Shown here piece by piece: positions 22,622 to 29,746 of a stretch of 64,000 nucleotides of DNA. A model generated the notes under the pieces. It was not told where the DNA came from. It saw nothing but the letters and a program-made list of their open reading frames with translations, and made no database searches. Every line of letters starts with the position of its first letter. Within the stretch, counting starts at the first letter, position 1. Position numbers and translations under genes: made by a program. Source of the stretch: Rhodococcus sp. ARC_M5 (GTDB taxonomy: Bacteria > Actinomycetota > Actinomycetes > Mycobacteriales > Mycobacteriaceae). Location of the stretch: the NCBI RefSeq assembly GCF_022810405.1, contig NZ_JALGQE010000014.1, positions 1 through 64,000 on the forward strand. Direction: 5' to 3'.

Positions 22622-23881
22622 GTGACCGAGCGGGAATTTACCCCGCGAGCAGCAGCGACACTGGCGCGCCTGGCTGCCGATGCCGAATGGACGCGGTCCG
22701 GACTCGAGGAGGCGTTCGAGCCACTCGTCCCGGCCAAGGCGTCGTGGTTGGCAGATCGGGTCGTCAATCTGTATCCGAGTCCGCCGTTCGACGAGGCGTC
22801 GATTTTCGTTCTGCTGCGCGACCTTCCGTTCATTCCGGAGCCGTCGGTATCGTCACAGAGACCGACTCGTAACAGTGACAAGCCCTGGCGATTCGAGGTA
22901 CCGCGGTACGAGACCACCGGCCAGCTCGCGCGATCGCTGGATCTGACGATCTCGGAAATCGAATGGTTCGCCGATCTGCAGGGCAGGCTGCGCACCGCAC
23001 CGTTCCCGTTGCAGCACTACCGATCTGCGCGACTCGACAAGCGTCAGGGCGTCCGCTTGCTGGAGGTGCCGAAACCGCGTCTGCGTGAGATTCAACGAAA
23101 GATACTGCGCCGCATACTCGATCGAATCCCGGCGCATCCAGCCGCGCACGGCTTTCGCAAGGCGCGTAGTCCGCGTACCTTCGCGATGCCGCATTCCGAA
23201 CGCGACGTCGTGATCTCGGTGGATCTTCGACGCTTCTTCCCGTCCATCGGGTTCGATCGAGTGGTCGCGATCTTCGAGGCCGTGGGCTACCCGCGAACGG
23301 TCGCAGCCACACTCGCGGCACTGTGCACGACGGTCACCCCGGCATCCGAATTGATCGGGATGGACCGTCCTACTGCGGCGAGGCTACGCACCACCCACCT
23401 ACCGCAGGGCGCGCCCACATCACCTGCTCTGGCGAATCTGGCTGCGCGACAACTCGATATCCGAGCAACGGGCCTGGCCCGGTCCGTCGGTGCCCGCTAC
23501 AGCCGATACGCCGACGATCTGGCGTTCTCCGGTGGTGCAGACCTCGACGTCGACAGACTGCTGTGGCTGATCTCCCAGATAGCCCACGACGAAGGCTTCA
23601 CGATTCACCCCGACAAGACCCGGGTCAGGCGCGCACATCAGCGGCAACAGCTCACCGGACTCGTCGTCAACTCGTGGCCGGCAGTACCCCGACAGGAATA
23701 CGACGATCTCAGGGCGCTGCTGCACAACTGCATCACCACCGGTCCCGTCGAGCAGAATCTCCAGGATCGCAACGACTTTCGAGCGCATGTCTACGGGCGA
23801 ATTGCCCGAATCGGCGAGACGAACGAGACCCGTCGGGCGAAGTTGCTGAACATGGCAACGCAGGTCCAGTGGTTCGAGTAG
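22622..23881 (+). CDS. ret: Retron-type reverse transcriptase
   Basis: A 419-aa reverse transcriptase that would copy part of the adjacent structured RNA into DNA. RT landmarks in order: VPKPRLREIQRKILRRIL (149-166), HGFRKARS (176-183), FAMPH (187-191, in the place of the retron NAxxH motif), SVDLRRFFPSI with catalytic Asp 201 (199-209), LPQGAPTSPALANL (260-273), RYSRYADDLAFSG with Asp 298/299 (292-304), HPDKTRV (329-335) and LTGLVVN (344-350, the retron VTG region). Before the RT domain is a ~130-residue extension with no domain I recognise, including an LARSLDLTISEIEWF helix pair like that before other retron RTs. No maturase or integrase domain is present, which argues against a group II intron. 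The GTG start has only a weak ribosome site. Followed by a small membrane protein gene after 50 bp. Confidence 0.85.
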   Translation: MTEREFTPRAAATLARLAADAEWTRSGLEEAFEPLVPAKASWLADRVVNLYPSPPFDEASIFVLLRDLPFIPEPSVSSQRPTRNSDKPWRFEVPRYETTGQLARSLDLTISEIEWFADLQGRLRTAPFPLQHYRSARLDKRQGVRLLEVPKPRLREIQRKILRRILDRIPAHPAAHGFRKARSPRTFAMPHSERDVVISVDLRRFFPSIGFDRVVAIFEAVGYPRTVAATLAALCTTVTPASELIGMDRPTAARLRTTHLPQGAPTSPALANLAARQLDIRATGLARSVGARYSRYADDLAFSGGADLDVDRLLWLISQIAHDEGFTIHPDKTRVRRAHQRQQLTGLVVNSWPAVPRQEYDDLRALLHNCITTGPVEQNLQDRNDFRAHVYGRIARIGETNETRRAKLLNMATQVQWFE

Positions 23882-23931
23882 CTGAATTGGGGTAGGCGAA
23901 TTCAACATACTCATCTTCCCCAGGAGCCGCT

Positions 23932-24207
23932 ATGAACGACCTGACCTTCACCATCGGACACGAGGAACTGGTGATCCGGCAGCGATGGGAAGTCGTCAGC
24001 ATCATCAACGACATTCTCGTTGCCGTGTGGTTCATCATCGGCAGCATCCTGTTCTTCCACGAGAGCACCACTGTGGCCGGCACGTGGTTGTTCCTCCTCG
24101 GAAGTATCGAACTGCTCATTCGGCCGCTGATTCGCCTCGCTCGACGCGTGCACCTGACGAGGATCGGGCGCGGCCAGTCGGCCTCGGACAGCGACGAGGA
24201 CTACTGA
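23932..24207 (+). CDS. YrhK-like two-helix membrane protein
   Basis: A 91-aa protein. A short cytoplasmic-type N-terminus (MNDLTFTIGHEELVIRQRWEVVSIINDI) leads into two hydrophobic segments (~28-45 and ~51-68), then a basic and finally acidic tail (ARRVHLTRIG...SDSDEDY). The ELVIRQRWE..SIINDI..AVWFIIGS pattern matches YrhK-like proteins, a family of unknown function common in bacteria. It has its own ribosome site (AGGAG) 50 bp after the RT. Some known retrons use a small two-helix membrane protein as toxic effector, so an effector role is possible, but the family also occurs alone and the link may be accidental. Confidence 0.78.
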   Translation: MNDLTFTIGHEELVIRQRWEVVSIINDILVAVWFIIGSILFFHESTTVAGTWLFLLGSIELLIRPLIRLARRVHLTRIGRGQSASDSDEDY

Positions 24208-24225
24208 CCGGTGGCCCGACCCGGC

Positions 24226-26358
24226 TCACTGTGCAGTGACTCGCAGCAGCACCCCCGTCTGCGGGAACAGCACCGGTAGTGCCACGCCCGCCCGCGCCAA
24301 CATCGAACCCGTCAGTTCGACGTCGCCACCGTCGGCGATCCACGGCGGTAGTTCGGTTCCGTTGCCGAGATCGCTCAGGGAGTGCACGAATTCGACCCGG
24401 TACCTGACGAAGGGATCGAGACCGGGAAGCCGAACCCGATCGGTGCGGTCCTCGGGCGAGGTGTCCATCCGCACCACCGCATACGCGGCCTCCGAGAAGT
24501 CCGCTGCGACGACACCGTGCACCCACACACTCGGGTCGGGATGGTCGGCGCGTACCACGTCGCCGGTGTGCAGTAGCCCGCGCATTTCCTTGTACAGCGC
24601 AGTCCACGACCTCAGGTATTCGTGGTCCTCCGACGAGAGCTCGGTGACATCCATCTCCAGTCCGGCGTGACCGAAAAGGGATGTCAAGCAACGGAACTGA
24701 AGAGTCGACCATCGACCGGACGTGTGCGCTATCTGGGGTCCGACATGCGAGCCGATCAGCTCCGGCGGCAGCAACTGCGTCGTCCACCGTTGCAAGCGTT
24801 GACGTTCGAGTGGATCGTTGGTGTCCGACGCCCAGACCCGGTCGGTGTGTTCGAGGACCTCGAGGTCGATGCGCGCACCACCGGAAGCGCAGGATTCGAA
24901 CTCGACGTTCGGATGTCGGGACCGAAGCTCGTCCAGCAACCGGTAGAACGCCGAGGTCTGAGCATGCACCGCGGCCCGTCCGTCGGAATCGACCGCCAGC
25001 ATCAGGTCTCGGTTGTGATCCCACTTCACGTAGTCCGGCCGCTCGGTCGTCAGCACCGAATCGATCGACGAGAGCAGGTAGTCGAACACCTCGTCGCGAG
25101 TCAGGTCGAGCACGTGCTGGTGACGCCATTCGAGTGGAATCCGCCCGGGTGCCGTGAGGAGCCAATCAGGATGCGCCCGAGCAATATCAGAATCCAGGTT
25201 GACCATCTCGGGCTCGAACCACAGGCCAGGACTCATGCCGAGCCCGCGGACGTGATCGAAGAGGGGTGCCAGCCCGTCGGGCCAGACTCCCTCGTCCACC
25301 TGCCAATCACCCAGTCCGGCCCGGTCGTCACGTCGGTGCCGGAACCAACCGTCGTCGAGCACGAATCGTTCGACGCCCACGTGCGCGGCGACGTCGGCGA
25401 TCCTGCGGAGCCGGGCGAGATCGTGATCGAAGTAGACGCCTTCCCACACGTTCAACACCACCGGCCGCGGCGAGGTGGGATGTGCGGGCCGGGACCTCAT
25501 CCATCGGTGCAGCGAATGCGCCGAACCATCGAGTCCGGCAGCGGAATACACGAAGTGCACCCACGGCGTCGTGTAGGTGTCACCGCTCGGCAGCACGACC
25601 TCGCCGGGAGCGAGCAGCTCTCCGCCACCGAGCACGCCGGAGGCCTGGCCGGCACGTTCGGGCAGACGCTCGGCCAGATGCAGGTGATCGCCGCTCCACG
25701 CGACGTGAGCACCCCACACCTCGCCGCTGCGAAAGCCGAAACCTTCGCTGCCGGCGGTGAGGACCAGGGTGGCGTCGTGCCCGGTTCTTCCGCGACGCGA
25801 CGCGCGCACGGTCGAGCCGTGGTCGAACCGTCGACGCTGAGGGGTGCGCTCACGGCAGTGCCGTCCCGTCAGGTCGAGAAGTTCGGTTGCAGTGTCCGGC
25901 AACGGCATCAGGGTCACGACGCCGTCGACGGTCAAGGGTCCGCCGGAGTCGTTCCGGACACTCTGCCGAACTCGCAGTGATCCACCGACCTCGAGGGACA
26001 ACTCGATCGACCACGAGATTCCCAACTCGTCATCCGACGCGTCCACAACACAACCGAATTCGGTAGCGGCAATCCGCACGTCCGCCCAGCGTGGGTACTG
26101 CACGGTGCCGGAGCGGTGCAATGCCTGAGCCGGTGTTCCCTGCCAGGCGTCGTCGCCGCCGGGTGCGAGGGTGAGCCACCGTGGCACGTCCACGCTCGAA
26201 TGCGGGACAGCGGGGATCGCGGCCTTGCGCAGCTCGGTGAGGTCGTTCTCGGACAGCTCGCCCAGATCGGAACCCCAGTGCAACACGGCCGGAACGGCGG
26301 TGGACGACGGTCCGAGGATCACCATGACACCGTCACGGCGAAGGACGGAAAAACTCAC
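24226..26358 (-). CDS. GH36 alpha-galactosidase
   Basis: A 710-aa cytoplasmic glycosidase (no signal peptide) that removes terminal alpha-1,6-galactose from melibiose, raffinose and related sugars. It shows the GH36 order: an N-terminal beta-sandwich, then the catalytic barrel with VLDDGWF, GLWFEPEMVN, the nucleophile in YVKWDHNRD (Asp ~447), FESCASGGARID, and the acid/base in WASDTNDPLER (Asp ~512). Length matches the family. The ATG overlaps the stop of the upstream permease gene by 4 bases, so it is the last gene of the binding protein-permease operon, which imports its substrate. Confidence 0.93.
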   Translation of the reverse strand: MSFSVLRRDGVMVILGPSSTAVPAVLHWGSDLGELSENDLTELRKAAIPAVPHSSVDVPRWLTLAPGGDDAWQGTPAQALHRSGTVQYPRWADVRIAATEFGCVVDASDDELGISWSIELSLEVGGSLRVRQSVRNDSGGPLTVDGVVTLMPLPDTATELLDLTGRHCRERTPQRRRFDHGSTVRASRRGRTGHDATLVLTAGSEGFGFRSGEVWGAHVAWSGDHLHLAERLPERAGQASGVLGGGELLAPGEVVLPSGDTYTTPWVHFVYSAAGLDGSAHSLHRWMRSRPAHPTSPRPVVLNVWEGVYFDHDLARLRRIADVAAHVGVERFVLDDGWFRHRRDDRAGLGDWQVDEGVWPDGLAPLFDHVRGLGMSPGLWFEPEMVNLDSDIARAHPDWLLTAPGRIPLEWRHQHVLDLTRDEVFDYLLSSIDSVLTTERPDYVKWDHNRDLMLAVDSDGRAAVHAQTSAFYRLLDELRSRHPNVEFESCASGGARIDLEVLEHTDRVWASDTNDPLERQRLQRWTTQLLPPELIGSHVGPQIAHTSGRWSTLQFRCLTSLFGHAGLEMDVTELSSEDHEYLRSWTALYKEMRGLLHTGDVVRADHPDPSVWVHGVVAADFSEAAYAVVRMDTSPEDRTDRVRLPGLDPFVRYRVEFVHSLSDLGNGTELPPWIADGGDVELTGSMLARAGVALPVLFPQTGVLLRVTAQ

Positions 26359-27284
26359 TTGTTGGCACCCATCGTCAGACCGGACACGAAATGGCGTTGC
26401 AGCGCAACGAATACCAACACTGTCGGCAGAGCCACCATGACAGATCCGGCGGCGAGCAAGTTGGTGTCGGTGAAGAAGCTACCCTGCAGGTTCTGCAGCG
26501 CCGTCGTCACCGGGAGCTTGTCTCCGCTGACCATCAGAGCCAGTGCCCAGAAGAAGTCGTTGTAGATCCACGTCACCATCAGCGTGGCAAGGGCGGCGAG
26601 GGCAGGCCGGCACAGCGGCATCACCACCTGCCAATACTGGCGGAAGAGGCTTGCTCCGTCGACGGTGGCGGCCTCGAGCAGTTCGTGCGGAACGGTTTTC
26701 ATGTAGTTGCTCAGCACGAACACGCAGAATCCGGTCTGGAATGCGACGTGCACGATGATCAGGCCCCAGTAGCTGTCGTACAGCGAACCGGACGAGCTCA
26801 TCCAGTACGGAACGGGAATTGCGTTGTACAGACGGAACAGTGGCGTGAGCAGTGTCTGCTGGGGCAGCAGGTTACCGGCGATGAACACCGCGAGCATGAA
26901 GATGTTGAACTTCCAGCTGAAGCGCGCCAGGATGAACGCCGCCATCGAGCCGAAGAACAGGATGAGCAACACCGACGGCACGGTGATGATCAGCGAGTTG
27001 AAGAAGTAGTGCGGGATCCCGCCGATCTGCCACGAATCGATGTAGTTGCTCAGCGTGTAACCACCCACGGAGAGATAGCCGTTGAGCAGTACGTAGTCGT
27101 AATCGCGGAACGAGTTGTACACCGCCCACACGAGCGGAAAGAGCCAGACGATCGCCATGACGGTCAGCAGCACGTACATCGCGATCTGGGCGGTGCCTGC
27201 GCGCCGACGGTTGGCGACGGCGGCGCGGTTGCGGGTCAGCGGATCACGCTCGGGAGGCGCTGTGCGGGTGAGTGAAGTGGTCAT
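26355..27284 (-). CDS. Carbohydrate ABC transporter permease, MalG type
   Basis: An inner-membrane permease of 309 aa with about six helices. The EAA loop that docks the ATPase is visible as EAATVDGASLFRQYWQVVMPLCRP. The C-terminal VALQRHFVSGLTMGANK is typical of MalG/MsmG-type subunits. It overlaps the MalF-type permease by one base upstream and the alpha-galactosidase by four downstream. Substrate inferred from context: alpha- or beta-galactosides. Confidence 0.92.
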   Translation of the reverse strand: MTTSLTRTAPPERDPLTRNRAAVANRRRAGTAQIAMYVLLTVMAIVWLFPLVWAVYNSFRDYDYVLLNGYLSVGGYTLSNYIDSWQIGGIPHYFFNSLIITVPSVLLILFFGSMAAFILARFSWKFNIFMLAVFIAGNLLPQQTLLTPLFRLYNAIPVPYWMSSSGSLYDSYWGLIIVHVAFQTGFCVFVLSNYMKTVPHELLEAATVDGASLFRQYWQVVMPLCRPALAALATLMVTWIYNDFFWALALMVSGDKLPVTTALQNLQGSFFTDTNLLAAGSVMVALPTVLVFVALQRHFVSGLTMGANK

Positions 27285-28183
27285 CAGTCTTTGCTCCGAA
27301 GAACGATGGCGAGGTACAGGGCGATGAAGACGAGAGAGATGAGAAGCATGACGGTCGCGAGGGCCGAGCCGAAGCCGATGCGGCCTGCTTCACCGACGAC
27401 GTTGGCCGTGACCAACGCCGATATCAGTTCCAATCCGTTTCTGCCCCTGTTGATCACCCAGACCAGGTCGAAGGCGCGCAGTGCCTCGATGACGGTGATG
27501 ACGACGATGAGCAGATTGGTGTTCTTCATCAGCGGGAAGATGACGCTGAAGAACGTGCGGATCGGCCCCGCGCCGTCCATCACCGCAGCTTCGCGGACGG
27601 ACGGATCGATGGCCTTGAGGCCGGCCAAGTACAACAGCATGATGTAGCCGGTATGACGCCACCCGGCCGCGACCATCACGGCCCAGATGTTGATGTCCGG
27701 GTCTCCGAGCCAGTCGACGTCGGTGCCCAGCAGGCTGTTGAGGACGCCGCCTTCGGTGGAGTATATGAGCTGCCAGATGAAGCCGATGAGGGCCATAGAC
27801 AGCACCACGGGAATGTAGAAGATGCTCTGGTAGAGCCGAGATCCCTTGAGGTTCTTGTCCAGCAGGATCGCCAGCAGGATGCCGATGACGGTGGGAACCA
27901 GGAACAGGAACACGAGCCAGAGCACGTTGTTGTGCAGAGCCTGCTGGAACGGGGGGTAGGCCTGCACCGCGTCGACGTAGTTCTGAGTGCCGATCCACTC
28001 GATGCTCGACGTGCCGCCGATGCCGTCCCAACGGGCGAAGGACAGGATCACCGTGAAGATCGTCGGAATCCAGACGAGGCCGATGACGATCAGCGCGGGA
28101 AGCCCGAGCATGAGAGCGATGGTCCACTTCTCGCGGACACTGCGCCGGACCTTAGGGGACGCAACCCGTTCGGTGGTGGTCAT
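27284..28183 (-). CDS. Carbohydrate ABC transporter permease, MalF type
   Basis: The second permease of the same importer, 299 aa, with a helix start at KWTIALMLGLPALIVIGLVWIPTIFTVILSF and the EAA loop REAAVMDGAGPIRTFFSVIFPLMK. ATG 28183 (MTTTERVASPKVRR) is chosen; the open frame continues to 28297 but those residues are not permease-like. It lies 52 bp after the binding-protein gene and overlaps the MalG-type gene. Confidence 0.92.
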   Translation of the reverse strand: MTTTERVASPKVRRSVREKWTIALMLGLPALIVIGLVWIPTIFTVILSFARWDGIGGTSSIEWIGTQNYVDAVQAYPPFQQALHNNVLWLVFLFLVPTVIGILLAILLDKNLKGSRLYQSIFYIPVVLSMALIGFIWQLIYSTEGGVLNSLLGTDVDWLGDPDINIWAVMVAAGWRHTGYIMLLYLAGLKAIDPSVREAAVMDGAGPIRTFFSVIFPLMKNTNLLIVVITVIEALRAFDLVWVINRGRNGLELISALVTANVVGEAGRIGFGSALATVMLLISLVFIALYLAIVLRSKD

Positions 28184-28235
28184 GGCTGTACCTGATCTCG
28201 AGGTCGGCGGGATGGGAAAGTGACGTCGTTGCGGC

Positions 28236-29534
28236 TCATGTCGTTCCGAACACCGCCGACTTCTGGCGTTCGATACTGCGGACCAGGCCGTCGACATCGT
28301 TGGGGTTGCCGATGAACTGCTGCAGGGCCGGGATCATGACGATGGATGCGAAATCGGGACGGGTATCGCGGTCGAAGAACTGGGTGATCTCCTCCGCGTT
28401 CTGCACGAGGTCCGCCGATTTGCGAACCAGCGCAGGGAAACTCGACAGGTCGGCATCTCGGTGAGCGGGAATGGCCTGCGGATCCTGCTTCGCGTAGGCG
28501 ACGGCAGGGTCGGGTCCGGTCATGTAGGTGAGGAAGTCCTCGGCCCCCGGGCGGTTGCGTGGGTCGGTGCGCATCATGAACCCGTCCATCGGTGCCTCGA
28601 CCGTGGATGTTCCGACGGCGGAGTCGAGTTCGGGGAAGGTGAAGAAGTCCAGATCGTCGCGTTCGGCACCGGCGGGGAAGCTCTGCGCGACGAACATGCC
28701 GGCGACCAGCGAGCCGACGCTCTTGTTCAGCAGTGCCATCTGCGCATCGGCGATCTTGCGGCCCAGTGGCTGTGGCTGGTGGAACGGCAACAGTTCACGC
28801 CAGGTGTCGAACACGGAGCGCACGCGATTGTCCGTCCAGCTCACGTCACCGGCAAGCAGGGTTCGGTGGAACTCGACGCCGTTGAGTCGCAGGTTCAGAT
28901 AGTCGAACGTTCCGAACGGCGGCCACCCGTCGCGGGCACCGAAGCCGAGTGGGGTGAGGCCGTCGGCCTGCATCTGCTTGCTCAGCGCCACCCACTGGTC
29001 GTAGGTCGCCGGGGGCTCGTACCCTCGCTCGGCCCACAGGCTCGGCCGGTAGAACACCGCCCACGGGTAGTAGAAGAACGGGATCAGGTACTGCTTGCCG
29101 TCCATACCGGTCGAGTTGTCGCGGAAGCTCTCGTTGAAGCCGCCGCCGTGGTTGGCCCAGATCGGCGACAGGTCCTCCACCAGACCCTTCTCGGCGAAGT
29201 ACTTCACCCGGTACCCACCCATCCAGGTGATGACGTCGTCGGGGGTGCCCTGGAGGTAGTTGTTGACGTTCTCCTGGAAGGACGTCGAGTCGACGGTGTT
29301 GACGGCCAACTCGCGCCCGGTCTGCTGTCGGTACATCGCGACGAAGTCCTCGACACCCAGCTTGGAGTTGGGGTCGGACAGGCGTGACCCGAGCGTGGTG
29401 ACGTTCGGGTCGACGCTGTTCGAGCATGCCGACAGCGCGCCACCTGCGGTGATCGCACCCGCAGCGACGAGTGCGGACCGCAGGAAATCGCGTCGGGACG
29501 GCTGCCACGTACGCGGCCACTCGTGTGGGTTCAT
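28236..29534 (-). CDS. Sugar-binding lipoprotein of the ABC importer (Tat signal)
   Basis: A solute-binding protein of 432 aa, family 1 (MalE-like). The N-terminus has a twin-arginine signal (SRRDFLRSALVAAGAITAGGALSAC) with a lipobox Cys, so it is probably folded before export and lipid-anchored. The mature part shows VITWMGGYRVKYFAEKGLVEDLSPIW, YYPWAVFYRPSLW and a late GFMMRTDPRNRPGAEDFL. Start ATG 29534 behind GAAGGA. First gene of the leftward transport/alpha-galactosidase operon; divergent from the beta-galactosidase. Confidence 0.92.
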   Translation of the reverse strand: MNPHEWPRTWQPSRRDFLRSALVAAGAITAGGALSACSNSVDPNVTTLGSRLSDPNSKLGVEDFVAMYRQQTGRELAVNTVDSTSFQENVNNYLQGTPDDVITWMGGYRVKYFAEKGLVEDLSPIWANHGGGFNESFRDNSTGMDGKQYLIPFFYYPWAVFYRPSLWAERGYEPPATYDQWVALSKQMQADGLTPLGFGARDGWPPFGTFDYLNLRLNGVEFHRTLLAGDVSWTDNRVRSVFDTWRELLPFHQPQPLGRKIADAQMALLNKSVGSLVAGMFVAQSFPAGAERDDLDFFTFPELDSAVGTSTVEAPMDGFMMRTDPRNRPGAEDFLTYMTGPDPAVAYAKQDPQAIPAHRDADLSSFPALVRKSADLVQNAEEITQFFDRDTRPDFASIVMIPALQQFIGNPNDVDGLVRSIERQKSAVFGTT

Positions 29535-29573
29535 GGAAGTCCTTCGACGAAAAGTATCGATAACGATCAGAAG

Positions 29574-29740
29574 TGAACATCGCAGCTGTGCGTTCTGAGG
29601 TGTCCATTCGACCATTCGGGGTGATGCAGGTTACAGAAACACGACGGCTGGGCGTCTGTCAAGCCTTCGATAGCCCGCTCACCTGCGTCAGTAAGAAAAT
29701 GTTCATTCATGTTGACATCTGAGAACGCCTCGTTCATATT
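29574..29740. promoter_or_regulatory. Divergent control region of the galactoside locus with ATGTTCA half-sites
   Basis: Between the divergent binding-protein and beta-galactosidase genes, ATGTTCA occurs at 29699-29705 and in inverted form (TGAACAT) at 29574-29580. Related forms are ATGTTGA at 29709-29715 and CGTTCAT at 29730-29736. Repeated hexamer or heptamer half-sites of this type are usual for DeoR-family sugar repressors, and a DeoR gene is third in line to the right. The region is AT-richer than its surroundings and must contain both promoters. Confidence 0.5.
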
Positions 29741-29746
29741 GTGAGC

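Noticed and set aside
22622..23881. Group II intron maturase as an alternative for the reverse transcriptase
   Set aside because: No maturase (X) or HNH domain is present, and no intron RNA domain V-like hairpin was seen after the gene. The QGAPTSPALANL and LTGLVVN motifs fit retron-type RTs better.
24622..25980. 452-codon + strand frame opposite the alpha-galactosidase
   Set aside because: Shadow frame without domain features; GH36 catalytic motifs are on the minus strand.
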